Assembly (NCBI GenBank): GCA_023548195.1
Contig: JAJHZJ010000419.1
Span: 2,354,773-2,418,772, forward strand
From: Bettongia penicillata ogilbyi
Taxonomy: Eukaryota; Chordata; Mammalia; Diprotodontia; Potoroidae
Reading direction: 5' to 3'
Length of the DNA: 64,000 bases
A program made the translations under genes and the position numbers. Shown one piece after another: positions 35,547-48,477 of the stretch (the stretch's first letter is position 1; the number at the start of each line of letters is the position of its first letter). The notes under the pieces were generated by a model that saw nothing but the letters and a program-made list of their open reading frames with translations, searched no databases and was not told the origin of the DNA.

Positions 35547-36129
35547 TGTGTGTTTGATGGGTGCAATATTGCCTCTAGAGAGCTGAAATGTCCTGGGAAT
35601 AAGGTATTCTGAATGGGTTGATTTTCTAGTTAACTAAGGCTTAACTTTTTGGTTAACTAAGGCTTTACATTTTGGAATTTTTGAATAGGAATCATTTCTT
35701 ATTAAACCTATATCTAGTTCTCTGTGTATGTATGTATACATATCCTTTTTAATATTAAGGAGAGTATACTTGATTCCCTTTATCAAGGATTTGTGAATTT
35801 GTCATTTATTCCCTCCTCAAAAAGAGAATGTAGACAATTCATACCTTTACAAAAAAAAAATTGTGAATTGTTGTGGTCAAAGAGATTCATCACAAAGCAG
35901 GTAATGCTCCCTAATTATCTTCTCTCAATGTACGTATATTGAGCCTTGGATATATATATGTAAATTCACTGACCTGCCCATAAATGCAGCCATTCCAACT
36001 AAGGTCTTGCCAGAGCTTGTGCAGCACTGGAATAACCTTGGCAGATCTAAGGAACTCACTGCTGCACTGAACCATAATAATAGGACAGTGAATACTTAAC
36101 AACATTATTAGACTCAAAATAATAATAAA

Positions 36130-36275
36130 AACAGAATATCAGAGCTTTAAGAGACTTCAGAGATCAACTAGTCCAACTCCCTCTTTTTTATAAATGAGGA
36201 AGCTGAAAATCAGAGAGGGTGTGGAAGTAACTTGCCCAAAGTCAAACTTCTAATATGTTGAAAAGCCAGGTTTTC
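36130..36275 (-). mobile_element. Antisense MIR-like relic
   Basis: CAACTAGTCCAACTCCCTC and TAAATGAGGAAGCTGAAAATC. Confidence 0.6.
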
Positions 36276-36325
36276 CTAATTTCCTAATTTTAGCTCTTAT
36301 GTTGGTAACATAGTATTATTATTAA

Positions 36326-36564
36326 AAGGCAGATAGGTGGCATAGTGAATAGAGTGTCCAGTCTGGGAGTCAGGAAAACCTGAGTTCAAATGTGACCTCA
36401 GATACTTACTAGCTGTGTGACCCTGGACAAGCCACTTAACCCTATTTGTCTCAGTTTCCTCATCTGTAAAATGAGCTGGAGAAGGAAATGGCAAACCAGT
36501 CCAGTATCCTTGTCAAGAAAACCCCAAATGGGGTTATGAAAAGTTGGACATAACTGAACAAAAA
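36326..36564 (+). mobile_element. Marsupial SINE, nearly complete
   Basis: Head GGCAGATAGGTGGCATAGTG, A/B-box-like tRNA region (GAGTTCAAATGTGACCTCAG), and tail GAGAAGGAAATGGCAAACC to GTTGGACATAACTGAAC. Confidence 0.9.
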
Positions 36565-37016
36565 TTTATCATTATTAATAATATCTATTTTTATAGATGA
36601 CTGCAGAGGGTATTGAATTTCATGACTGTTTGCTACTGTTTCAGATTAGATTACCATGATGTTTCAATTTTTCAACTCTTCTCAGGAAACTTGCTATTTT
36701 CCACTCTCACCTCTTATTCTTGTTCTCTGGTCAGTTTCTAATCCCTTACCTTACCACTGAATCTGTGTTAGTGGCCTCTACTCTCTCATATAAAATTGAG
36801 CAAAAAAATCATTTCATTCACTTTTTTAACAGAGTAATATAGTTGGGTTTTTCAACATCTGTTTTTTTTTCATTGTTTTGTGCACAGATGATTGTTCACT
36901 CCCAGAATCACTGCTATTTTTGATGGTTGATGTTGCCAGCTGGATAATATGTATTTATTCATCAAAAGGAAATAAATCCTTGGCAGAAAAACAACAACTT
37001 TATTTCCACTACTCTG

Positions 37017-37160
37017 GATCATAGAACATTAGCACCAGGACATTAGTGAATATCTAGCTGGTCAAATATTCTCATTTTACAGATAAGGAAAGGAATTCCC
37101 AGAGACATGAAAGTGGCTGCCCATGGACACACAGCTAATTACATGAATGAGTTTCCTGAC
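37017..37160 (-). mobile_element. Antisense MIR-like relic
   Basis: ATATTCTCATTTTACAGATAA and GACACACAGCTAATTAC. Confidence 0.6.
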
Positions 37161-37253
37161 TTCTTACTATAAATTCTTTCAATTATATTAAACTAACTCT
37201 TGTAGGTGACAGATTAAAGTTATCACTAAGTGGTATATGGCTAAATGTCAATA

Positions 37254-37292
37254 GATGGATGGATGGATGGATAGATGGATGGATGGATGGAT
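37254..37292. repeat. (GGAT)n tetranucleotide repeat
   Basis: About nine units with one variant (GATA). Confidence 0.95.
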
Positions 37293-38211
37293 ATGTACGT
37301 GCAATATATACTTATACTTACATATACTATAGACTTGAAATGTAGTAGTAGTTACAAACCTTTAGGGTTGGATCATAATATTGGGTTTTTTTTCTGTTTC
37401 TAAGTAAACAGGTATGGTTCCAGAAAAACAATTTATTCATTTCTAAAAATAATTATGTACTTTCCTCTTTCCTTTGGCTCAGTACTTCCACTGACTCAAT
37501 AAGTATTTCAATTATGAACTATAAAGAGATTTCTCAATTCAGATGCTTTTGCCAAGAAGAATCCTGGCATATATTTATAGAGAAGAGAGAAGTTAAATAT
37601 GAGAAGTGAGGGGGAGGGAAGAAGTGTGAAGCTTTCATTTTTGTTCTATGAGAGTGAGAAAATGACAGCTACAGAAAGTAATGATTGATGTTAGAGAAAG
37701 AAAAATATTTTAGGAACAACATTGAAAATTTAAGCCTTTTATTTCAATTAAACTGTTGTTAAAGAGGCAGTACATCATTGTTTCATCTTCTCAGCATGGT
37801 AGATCTTCTTTCTATGAATGCTGATCATAAGCCCTTTGACTTGTTATGTTTGGAAAAAAGATTGTCACCTCATGAGTTCTCTGATGTTAGGCCAGTCCTC
37901 AGTCAATGGACAGATATCTCCAGATCCATCCTTCAAACAATAGCTTAGTAGGAACTGGTAGAGTTTGTTTTCAGCTGCCAGAAATTTTGAGACCCAATGT
38001 GATCATCCCTATGTCACAAATGAGATATTGGAAAGCAGTATTTCTTATTTATCACAATGGTAAAGGGATTTACTTTATTCTTTACTCACTAGCCAGGTAG
38101 AACTACAATTCTCAAATTAAGTATGTCCAATGATTGTAAACAGATAGTTTTTTTTAAACTGAAATATCTAACTGAATACATTTTCATCAGAATTATACAT
38201 TTACATGTTTT

Positions 38212-38275
38212 TTGCTGTCAAATTGTTTTCAGTGGTGACTCTTCATGATCCCATTTAGCTTGCAGTCTGGTGAGA
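38212..38275 (-). mobile_element. SINE tail fragment, antisense
   Basis: TTCAGTGGTGACTCTTCATG and ATCCCATTTAGCT only; the remainder is missing. Confidence 0.5.
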
Positions 38276-38393
38276 GAGAAAAATGAGTAAAGGCGCCACA
38301 ATCAAACCCTCCATGTTATTTAACTCCTACGTCTCCCTCAGGATTCTTAGCATATTATGTGCACCATGGCCTCCTGACATGTGTTGAATTAGT

Positions 38394-38646
38394 GACGGTG
38401 GTGCCTTAAATAGAATGCTGGGTTTGCAGTCAGGAAGACTCATCTTTCTGAGTTCAAATCTGGTCTCAGATATGCACTAGCTGTGTGACCTTGGGCTAAT
38501 CACTTAACCCTGTTTGCCTCAGCTTCCTTATCTGTAGAATGAGCTGGAGAAGGAAATGGCGAGTCACTCCAGTATCTTTGCCAAGAAAACCCCAAATGGG
38601 ATCACAGAGAGTCAGACATGACTGTAACAACTGAACCACAACAAAG
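38394..38646 (+). mobile_element. Marsupial SINE
   Basis: AGTCAGGAAGACTCATC, GTGTGACCTTGGGCTAATCA, and tail GAGTCAGACATGACTG to ACCACAACAAA. Confidence 0.9.
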
Positions 38647-39639
38647 TAACAGTGTCAATGAGTATATTACATATTAGTAGAAATTAATTTCTTTTTAAAG
38701 TAGAAATGAATATAAATAAAAGTTCAAATACTTGCTTCTGACTCCCCTGTGTCCTACACATCTCCATAGGATACATAGATTCCACTTAATTTTTGCACTC
38801 TTCTTTCTTATTCTGCCTATACAGATCTGACTGTTTTTCACAGGTCAGGAAATAGCATTTACTTTAGCAAAATGCCATGAGTCCAGCTGTGAATTAACTG
38901 GTTCTAACTTTTAATTGAAAGAAAGTATTTCGCTCATCTACTGGAACTAAACCTCAGGACTGTGTTTGTTTTCATGGTGAGAAAATATCATAGGAGATGA
39001 CCAGTCTAGATCAATGAGTAATTCAATAAACATGAATTAAACACCTACCCTGCATAACTCTTTCCTAAGAATGCACCACAGTTTAATAGTACAGAATACT
39101 GTAATGTTAAGAACATATAGCAAGTGGTTGAATCTGTATGCAAAAACAAGGTAAAGCTATTTTAAAAATTGAGAACATAAGCTATATACACTTAACAAAA
39201 TAGTGTCAACCCCCAAAGCAAGGAAATGATCACTGTGAGATGAGAATACTTAATAATTTCTAATCAGTTATCATAGTCTTGGAAATCTACCTGGATACCC
39301 CTATTGGGAGTAATCCTAGAGCGTAGCTGTTAGAAATGAGTCTATCTCTCATATTAGTGCTCCATATAGATTCCTTCAACTTAATTTATTTCTATGTGCA
39401 TGGCACCATGCTAGGTGTTCTACTGGTCACCAAGTACTTAAAGCTTCCCTTCCCATTATTACAGGACTATATGGCCTCACCTTTGACTTTCTGCCATTGT
39501 ATTAATTTTCCTACCAAATTAGAATGTTATTCAACCACTCCAATTGTTTTGTTGAGGATGAGAAATAAGAAATTCTGTTGATTAGTTCCAGTGGATGCTG
39601 TATATGTCTTGTTTGCTCATGGTTATTTTCATGATTTCT

Positions 39640-39985
39640 CTCTCATTAGACTACTTGAGCTCATTAGATTCATTAGAACTACTTGAGATTAGCATTTAGT
39701 TCAGTGCTGGCACATAGCTGACATTCAGTAAATGCTTACTGAATGACTGATAAGGGGAGGGTCTACCGCATGTTATGAAGGCAAAATTGATAGGAATTGG
39801 CATCAGATTGGGTGTGGGGATGGATGAAGGAGTTTGGAGTCAAGGAAGACACCTAGGTTCTGAGCCTGAGTGACTAAGAGAACAGTAGTCCCCTCAGCAT
39901 TAACTGATGAGAACAGGGACTTTTTTGGCTTTCTTTATATCCTTAGTACATAGTAGACACTGAGTAAATCCTTCATGACTGACTT
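39640..39985. mobile_element. Three short L2-like fragments
   Basis: A sense 3' end (GTAAATGCTTACTGAATG) is followed by an antisense middle piece at about 39755-39900 (GAAGACACCTAGGTTCTGAG). Another sense 3' end follows (TTAGTACATAGTAGACAC). Confidence 0.5.
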
Positions 39986-40027
39986 ACTATTACTGATATA
40001 CACACACATATAAGTCTATGCATACAT

Positions 40028-40250
40028 GTGCGGTGGAAAGAGAATGCTGGACCAGAAAGACCTGTGTTCACATATGACCTTAGACATTTGACTGTGTGAC
40101 CCTGGGCAAATCACTTAATCTCAGAGTGCCCCAGTCTCTTTCCTCATCTATAAAATGGGAATAACAATGGAACTTACCTCCAGGGCACGTCAAAAGGATA
40201 AAAGGAAATATATGTAAAGGATTTGTGCTATGTAAATATGATCTACTATT
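40028..40250 (+). mobile_element. SINE with MIR-type tail
   Basis: GTGTGACCCTGGGCAAATCA and CTATAAAATGGGAATAAC. Confidence 0.75.
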
Positions 40251-40329
40251 ATTTTTTACTCAACCTCTTCTTCCTCTGACTCCTCCTTTATCTCTCCCTG
40301 TTTTTCTCTCCCCTTTTCCCTCTCTTCCT

Positions 40330-40445
<116 letters not shown>

Positions 40446-41204
40446 TTAGGTTTCAATTCATCCTTGTCTCCAAAAAATCTCTTTCATACAGTTATACTTT
40501 AGAACCTTGCCATTGAATAACCACCATACCTTTTTCCTGAGTGGATCTCAAGATAAGTAGAAATAAAAACTATTACTTTATAGTTGTTGCTAAGCAAGGA
40601 TAAACACCCCATTGATCTGTAATACCACTATATTTGCTCTCTTTTTTGGTGATGAGAATGGACCATCCAGTATCTTATTAGGAAATAGATTAAGATTCAT
40701 CTAGGAGGCTGGGTATTAGAATTTTTTCTGTTACCTTGTTTTGTGATGTTTCTAGTTTTACTGAAACAAGATACTTTTTTAAAAGAAAATAGATTTTTAA
40801 GCACCACTTAACACTTTAAAGTAAATTTTTTTTAAGGAGCATCTGTGATCAATATGAAACAAATTAAATGCAATTCCTATATTGAACAGCTTGGATGTCA
40901 CCAAGCATAACTTGAGCATTTCTCAAGTTATTTCTCAAGTTATTTCTCAAGATATTTTATGGTCATTATTTAGATGAAAATGCTTCATGGTGTGACTTGT
41001 ACCAAAATCAGTCTTTAAATTCTTTTAATTTATTCCATTCAAGCAATATGTACATGGTAGTACCAGCACCATTCAAAAAATCACCTTGTATGTAAATTAT
41101 ACAGAATTCATCATCATTCAATATAAAGAAAAAGAAAAGGAGAGCAGTGCCTGGCAAAAGTGTTCGATAAATGTCTGCTACCTTCATGTCTTTGCCAAAT
41201 GATT

Positions 41205-41935
41205 ACAGTTCGACTGTTCAGTTGTTCCGTTGTGTCCAACTCTTCATAACTCCACTAGGCTCATCAGGCCCTTCTTTTCTCCACTATCTCTTAGAGTTTG
41301 TCCAAGATCATAGTCATTGTTTCCATGACACTATCCATTTCATCCCCTACTGTCCCCTTTTCTTTTTTCCTTCAGTCTTTTCCAACATCAGGGTATTTTC
41401 CAATGAGTTCTGTCTTCTCCTTATGTGGTCAAACTATTTAAGCTCTAGCTTTAGTTATCTGACCTTCCAGTAAATAATCTATATTAATTTCAATATTGAC
41501 TGATTTGATACCCTTGCTATCCAAATGACTCTCAAAAGTCTTCTCCAGCACCACATTTTGAGCATCATTTCTGCAGCACTCAGCTTTCTTTGTAATCCAA
41601 CTCTCACATTAATACTGGAAAACTATAGCTCTGACTATACAGATCTTTGTTGGCAAGGTGATGTTTCTTCTCTTTTAAGTGTGCTGCCCAAATTTGCCAT
41701 AGTTTTCCTTCCAAAGAGCAAATGTTTTTTAATTTCAGGGCTGCAGTTGCCATCTGCCGTGATTTTGGAGCACAAGAACATAAAGTCCCTCTTTTCTTCT
41801 CCCTTTATTTGTCAGAAGTGATGACACCAGTTGCCAAGATCTTAGGTTTTTTTATGTTAAGTTTCAAGCCAGCTTTTACATCTATTCTTTTTCTCTCTCA
41901 TCAAGAAACTTTTTAATTCTACTTTCTGCAATTCA
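41205..41935 (-). mobile_element. RTE/BovB-like LINE 3' fragment, antisense
   Basis: The + strand text follows, in order, the antisense of BovB-type RTE LINEs as I recall it: CCAACTCTTCATAACTCC, CTCTCAAAAGTCTTCTCCAG, CAGATCTTTGTTGGCAAGG, GGGCTGCAGTTGCCATCTGC and TCATCAAGAAACTTTTTAA. The 3' end is at the low coordinate. It is the end of the reverse-transcriptase region plus 3'UTR, with many stops. Its terminal motif is the source of the tail on the window's SINEs. Confidence 0.8.
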
Positions 41936-42664
41936 GTAGGATATACATTTTTCTGTGCTTTGCATTTAAAAAATTTTGTTGTAGCCTGTTGTGTGGACTG
42001 TCTGTCCCCTTGATCCCATTGAATCCCATTACTAAATCGTTAGTTATCCATTGCTGTATTAAGACATAACCTAAACATTGCACTTTGTGTGGACTACTTG
42101 ATACATTCTACCATCTGATGTCAATTGAATTTTAGTTTTTATTTATTGAAATATAATAATCAATAGATTTGTTCCCTTATCTTGATCAATGATTTTAAGA
42201 AGTTACCAAAAAAGCCTTTAATTTTCCCTGCAACTGAAAGAAATGCTCTGAATATTGTCATTTGGCTAAAATTAACTGCCTTCTTTGCCAACTCTTCCAA
42301 TTTCCTAGTCTTCCCACAGGCTATTCATCATACCATATACCTCCTTTCTTTTAATTCAAAGTGAAGAGTTCACTTTCTTCTGAAGGTCTGCAGTCTTTAT
42401 TTCACAAACATAATTCATAATCCAAACAGACTTTGCTCACTAATTACCCTTGCAATTATTTCCTTTATCTGTACAGCTATTTTATGTTTTTCTGGTGTGT
42501 CTCTGAATTGGGGATATGCCTTGTTTCTTCTTTTATAGTACTTAAAACTATCATGCAAGTACTTGTAAAATATAAGAAACTTACTGAAGTAGCTAGTGCT
42601 ACTTTTATACATCTCCAGGTTCTTTTTCCTCTATTATCTGGCATGCTATTCTCCCCAGAGAGAC

Positions 42665-42765
42665 TATACATACATACGTATAGATACATGTATATATGTA
42701 TATATACATATATATACACACATACACACACACACAGGGCAAAGTGTGTGTGTGTATGTGTGTAA
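42665..42765. repeat. AT/CA/TG-rich simple repeat cluster
   Basis: ATAC/TATA units, then CA, then TG repeats, able to form a cruciform-like inverted (CA)/(TG) pair. Confidence 0.85.
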
Positions 42766-44019
42766 TGCTGAGCACCTCAATATCAGAATATCTTTGTTTA
42801 TAAATATTTGTTGAATTAATATGTTTGTTGAACAGCTGGCAAATCATCTTTGTTCTTATGACAGAGCTTTGCATAAATGACTATTTCATTTACTCTTCAT
42901 AGATGAAGGAAATCTCTCCCTATCTTTTTTCATTAGCTCAAATTAAATCTTTTATTTCCTTCCTTCTTCTCCCCCCTCAAAATACTGAAAGAATAATTTG
43001 AATTAGAGAAATCAACTTAACACCATGAAATGCATAATTTCATTAGTGTGGTATTTCATCCGCTGATACAGATTAAAACCCCCCTACACCTTTTCAGTTG
43101 GTCTTCATAAGTCATGGTAGTGGTCACCTGATCATGAAAATAAATGATTAATTGTTCTTCAGCTGAAAGACACCGTGCATCACTGAGTCTTTACTCAAAA
43201 CCTTTCCATCTTGATAAAACCTGTCAGAGATTGGAGTATATTTAATTTTTGAAAACTCAGAGTCCCTTCCAGCAATAAATGAGGTATCGAAATAGGACTT
43301 TGTGGAAGGGCAGTGGACATAAAGGTGTTCAAGTGATTGGGTGCACAGAGAGTCCCTTACCACTGCATCTCTTCTTTCCCACTTAACCCAAAGCACCTAC
43401 TATGACTTTTGAAATAACCCATGGCATTATATGGACATGGAATTGGTTTTTTTAATCTGTTTTGTTTGTATTTTCCAATCATTTACAGATTACTCCCATT
43501 TTTTGAGAAATCTCTTGTAATAAAGTAATAATTGAATAAAACAAGTAATCCAGTGACCATAATGCTTCATACCTGTAACATCCCTTCCTTTCTACTTTTT
43601 CAGATAACAAATCTAGTTCTCTCACTGCTACACATTAGAAAAGAATAAAAAACAGCCACACCTAGTCAATTAGCAGATTTCTCAAAGGATTTTCACCTAC
43701 CTGATCATCTTACTGCTTATGTATTCATCAGAGTTGGAGTTACGGTTATACCAGCCCATGCTGTCTAAGTCAGAAAGACAGCTTGAAATCTTACCTCTGG
43801 AACTTAACAGAGAATGGGAGCAATAATCACTTTAGGAGCTCTCTCACAGCAGGGTTTGAAGCTCAAATGAGGGGATGCACATTAAATATTTTGCAGACTT
43901 TAAACATCATAGAAAGGCCATTAACTGGTTCCATCCTTGGGGTTGTTGTGGTTCCCTCAGGTCTACTGATCTGCCTTTATGGGATGGTTTAACTCTCTGG
44001 CTAAGACAAAATTTATTGG

Positions 44020-44280
44020 AAGGAAGGAAACAAGCTATTCACTCTGTATCAAATGCTTTACAAATATTATCTCATTTTATACATGAGATATATGTATCTC
44101 CTATATATATTCCATTAGGTGTTATTATTATGATTTTTATTCCTGTTTTACAGTTAAGAAAACTGAGTTAAATAGAGATTAAGTGACTTGCCCAGGGTCA
44201 CACAGCTAGTAAGTGTTTGAGGCTGCATTTGAACGCAAATCTTACTAACTCCAGACCCAGTGCTCTATCCGTTTCTGCCA
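44020..44280 (-). mobile_element. MIR, antisense, well preserved
   Basis: GATTAAGTGACTTGCCCAGG, GTCACACAGCTAGTAAGTG and AGTGCTCTATCCGTTTCTGCC. Confidence 0.8.
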
Positions 44281-44483
44281 CCTTATTATTTCTAAAAATA
44301 AAACTGCACAAAAGCTATAATGATGATCTTTATTATTATATTCTTATAACTGGCTCATTCTGCGTGGATAGTATTTATATACATAAAGAAATACAGAAAA
44401 ATAGAAGCAGTAGGATGTTCAGAGTAGCTAAATCTTTTAGTGACTACCACATTAAAAAAAATTGAGGTCTACTGATGTGAGAA

Positions 44484-44730
44484 TACACCTAAGTGGTACA
44501 GTGGATAAAATTCTGGGCTAGAGTTATCAAGACTTTAGTTCAAATCTAGCCTCAGACACTTGCTAGCTGTGCAACCCTGGGCAAGTCACTTAACCCTGTT
44601 TGCCTCAGTTTCCTCATCCACAAAAATGAGTTAGAGAAGGAAATGGTCAACCACTCCAATATCTTTGCCAAGAAAACCCCAGAGGATGTGATGAAGAATC
44701 AGACATGATTGAAATAACTGAACAGCAACC
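44484..44730 (+). mobile_element. Marsupial SINE
   Basis: ACACCTAAGTGGTACAGTGG head, GGGCAAGTCACTTAACCCTG, and the RTE-like tail to GAACAGCAACC. Confidence 0.88.
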
Positions 44731-44935
44731 ACGGTGGATAGAGAGAGCTGGCTTCAGAGCCAGGAAGACTTGAGTTCAAATCCTACTGCTGACACATACT
44801 AGCATTTTGTATATCTGGGCCAAATCCCTTAACCTCTCAATGACCTAGACAATTCTGTAAGCCCCTGTGTCACAGAGAAGATGCCAACTTGAATTTGTGA
44901 AAAGATTTCCTTACCTGGGAATTCCAAATATGATA
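44731..44935 (+). mobile_element. Second SINE directly following
   Basis: CGGTGGATAGAGAGAGCTGG head and an alternative tail ending TTACCTGGGAATTCC. Confidence 0.7.
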
Positions 44936-46215
44936 AAATCATAGGTACAATTCCTGTTTCCACATGAAAAAACATATGAGGAATGAAATCATTGTTCTAA
45001 ACTGGCCTTGGAGCAAGGTCAAGACCAAAATTCAAGACCTGTCTCTATCCTAGTGGCCTCTTGCAATTCTCTAAAACTATTTTACATACGATTACTGATA
45101 AGAATCTGTAAAGGGAGTTTCAGTGAAACACCATTTACACAGTTGAAGTTTCCTATAGCAGTCAAATCATAGGTTTTATTGCCCCCCAAATATACCTACT
45201 TATCATTCCCCATGTATGTACATATTGATATGTATGTATATCTATGTATATGCACACACAAAGAATTTTGGAAAGTCTATATGTAGGTATGTATGTATTA
45301 CATATTTCATAAGTGTAAAAATAAATAACAGTCATGAAATTTGGCTTAGAAACACAGAATAAGGGATAAGACTAGATCAGTAAGTTTTGCCCATACCTCT
45401 GCTATTACTGATAAGTATAGCTGTAACACTGGTTAATGCAGCCCCATTCCTAAATCTGTCTTCCAAACCAAACTCCATATCTAACTTTGAGATCGTAGCA
45501 AGTGACTGGAGGGCACTTAGCTTTCTTAGTTCTAATTCCGTTTCCATTATCTCAGTACAAAAAATGCCAATATGGAAAACATAGTCCAACTGTAGTTAAA
45601 TTTTCAAAGTCTAACCTCATCAGGCTTTTAGTGCTTCATTTTTGCTGCATTATTATTCTTTTGGAATTTATATTTAAAGGTTCTGGAATTTCCAAACTAC
45701 TTTCTTTCACTTAAACATTTTCTTATTTTTATGTTTCATAAGAAATAAATATTCTTAGAGGAAAAAAAATTGGAATTTTTCATGAATAAGAAATCCAAAA
45801 CAGACTTGTTATGGTTACTTTATAAATCTCTGCCCTTGGTATTAAGTAAAATGATTTGTCTGATACTCAGCTTAATCTCATTCACTATAACGGAAACTTT
45901 TTCTCATTAAAATATTATTGTCTGCTCATTAGTAATGCATGTTAGTAAGCATTCATTGCATTCTTCTTTTCTTTTAAAGTACAATATGAATGAATTCTCA
46001 AAGTACCAGGAAACCTCATAGGGAGGTCACATAAAACTGATCCCAAATCACAAAATAAACTGGTAACTGAACCATGCATATTCAAATTATATTAAATGTT
46101 TTAAGTTAAACCTATCATTTCTTTGTTTACCTCATAAGTTGATGACTGAATGAACAAGATGGAAGCATTTGTAACAGTTTTTTCTAAAGGTTCATTTACA
46201 AGTATTCAACATTTG

Positions 46216-46663
46216 GCACTGCACTTTCCAGACTTCTCAGTGCCTAAATGCCAAAGACAGTTTCAGAGGTCAGTGGTAAAGCTCTTTCACCTGGCTGAGA
46301 GAAGGATGTGGTCTAGTCCCAGACCCAGGGTGGTAGCAGCTACTGCTGCAACCACTGGCTGCTTCTGGAGCTCTTGTTCTACAGTGAGGGAATCAAGCAG
46401 CTCATTTGGGTCCCAGTTCTGGGTGGCAAGGAGGAACACTGGTGTGGCAGACCTGGTGGCAGCTGTGGAGAGGGAAGCCTACTCAGATTCAGAGCACAAA
46501 AGAGTGCTTGTAGTCACTCACAGACCAGGCCAGGAGAGGAGTAAGCACACTGTCCTGGGGGAGGGTGAGGGGAGGGGAGAGATGGGAAGAAAAACTGGAA
46601 TTCAAAATCTTGTGAAAGTGAAGGTTGAAAACTGAAAATAAATAAATTATAATATTCAAAAAA
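46216..46663 (+). mobile_element. Composite retroposon with L1-type tail and target duplication
   Basis: A 448-bp insert is flanked by 16-bp direct repeats with one mismatch (46200-46215 and 46663-46678, AAGTATTCARCATTTG; they share the boundary base). The last 100 bp are an L1 3' end (GGAATTCAAAATCTTGTGAA, then GAAAATAAATAAATT). The first 340 bp are a GC-richer sequence not related to the L1 3' region. It could be an L1 5' segment joined to the 3' end by internal deletion, or a chimeric retroposon. A frame of 161 codons (46150-46635) crosses it but starts outside the insert and has no recognisable domain. Confidence 0.6.
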
Positions 46664-46908
46664 AGTATTCAGCATTTGTTTATTGTAACATAAATGTCCA
46701 AATTGTTCCTATCACTAAAAAGATACTAAGTATTTATTATAATGAGATAAAGATGGCAAAAAATAAAATGTTTTATATAATATTCATAGAAATTAAAGGT
46801 ATCTTATCACATGTGCAATATTTAATAAAAACAAAATAACTGGATTTCACTTACATTTCTTATCAGATTCTATTTAATTGCTGCTTTTTTTTTTTCCTTT
46901 TTTGGTAG

Positions 46909-47060
46909 CTGTTTGAAATTACAGTGCCTCTCTCCCATGGCCCCAAGCCAGTTACCATCAGTTTTGCCAATCACACCTCCTGCCGATGTATGTCTAAACT
47001 GGATGTTTATAGACAAGTTCACTCAATTATTAGACGTTCCCTGCCAGCAACACAGTCACT
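46909..47060 (+). CDS. VEGFC: VEGFC exon 4 (VEGF homology domain, end, and convertase site)
   Basis: This exon completes the VEGF homology domain. A long T tract (46885-46903) and GGTAG precede CTGTTTGAAATTACAGTG; the donor is TCACT/GTGAGT. It is 152 bp, enters in phase 0 and leaves two bases of a split codon. The translation includes LFEITVPLSHGPKPVTISFA, NHTSCRCMSKLDVYRQVH and SIIRRSLPATQS. The final knot cysteines (SCRC) and the N-H-T sequon are present. IIRR-SL is the furin/PC5/PC7 cleavage site that separates the C-terminal propeptide in the human protein, and it is unchanged. The residues after PAT (QSL rather than LPQ in human) are the least conserved part. Confidence 0.97.
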
Positions 47061-48174
47061 GTGAGTATGAGCTGAGTCTTTTTTTTCTGAATCTTCTGCC
47101 ACCAATATGAAACAATCTAGAAAGTCACAACTAGATCAGAGAAATCCTTAGGGAAACTGTCACTATACAATTTACTTAATGTACAAAGCTAAGATGAAGT
47201 CAAACATATAGGATGCCATGAAACTATAGTTAAACTAGTAATATAGTTACGCTATATAATACATTCACACAACAGTAGGGCAAAATATACCCATGGATCC
47301 ATTGTCCTAGTAAATGGCTACAGAGAAATTATCACATCCATATCGTCTTCTATTAAAGCAAAGATATAATGAATTTGATTTCATATAAAAATTATTTGTA
47401 TTTTTATTGTTATAAATTGCATGGTTTCATGAATGTAGGTTCTGATTCTAGTAGCACATATTACAATGCCTCTCAGCACAGAATTTGTGAGTTTCTGCAG
47501 CCAGTCTAATGAGGAGTATTTTCCAACTTATACGGGCTGTTCCTGGAATAACAGAAATATACTCTTTTGCTGGACTTATTCTTAAAACCTTTCCAAATTT
47601 GTAGGACCTGCCAGAACTTGTACTTCCTTGGTTTATCTTCCATGAACTAAAGATCACCCCCCTGTCAAAAAGAAATGAAATCATTTGGTTTATATTTGAA
47701 TGTTTTCCTATTTTCATGACATTTCCCTTTCTTGTAAAATTAGAAGTCTTAATCACATATACATACCCATATACACATACATATTGATAGATACATGTAG
47801 ATAATTTTTAAATGGCAAGAACCAGAGCCTTTCATTTTTATTTTATCCCATCCATTTTTTGTTAGTTTCAGAAATGGCAGCTCTTATGCCTTAAGGTCAA
47901 ATACAAGTCTGGAAGCAGATTTAGGTCTTAAGTCAATGATGAGGATGTGATCATTACCCATTGCAAAGTGATAGATGCCATCAGTGTCTCCTCTTCCCTT
48001 CCCTTCCCCCAAACTCTGGATAACAGTTCTTCAGGATTTGTAGCTACTAAAGAAATGTACTCAAGAACAATAGCAAAAACAGCACATAAATAGAAAATAT
48101 TAATATTTGTGAACTAGGTATATGGGATGCAAGTTTGTGTAACAAAATTATAAATTGTAAGTCTTTTTTTAAAA

Positions 48175-48420
48175 CAAATATTGTCATTCAGTCATATTCA
48201 ACTCTTCGTGACCCCATTTTGGGTTTTCTTGGCAGATACTGGAGTGGTTTGCCACTTCCTTCTCCAGTTCATTTCACAAATGAGGGAATTGAGGCAAACA
48301 GGATTAAGTGACTTGCCCAAGATCACACAGATAAAGTCTGAGACCTGATTTGATCTCAGAAAGATGAATCTTCCTGTTTCCAAGCACAGTGCTCTATCTA
48401 CTGTGCCACCTAACTGCCCT
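48175..48420 (-). mobile_element. Marsupial SINE, antisense, nearly complete
   Basis: Tail CATTCAGTCATATTCAACTC then CTTCGTGACCCC, body TGACTTGCCCAAGATCACA, and head CTACTGTGCCACCTAACTGC at the high end. Confidence 0.92.
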
Positions 48421-48477
48421 TAAATAAATGGCCTATAGCTAATATCTGTAATTTGAAGTGCTCAATAGGATAGTTCA

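Noticed and set aside
36326..36400. tRNA gene in SINE heads
   Set aside because: The tRNA-like A/B-box region is degenerate and fused to a SINE body and RTE-like tail; no intact cloverleaf.
37254..37292. CRISPR-like regular repeat
   Set aside because: It is a plain tetranucleotide repeat with no spacers, in a vertebrate genome.
46150..46635. A 161-codon frame upstream of exon 4 as an alternative VEGFC exon
   Set aside because: It spans a retroposon insertion and its target duplication, ends in L1 3' sequence, and has no splice site joining it in frame to exon 4.
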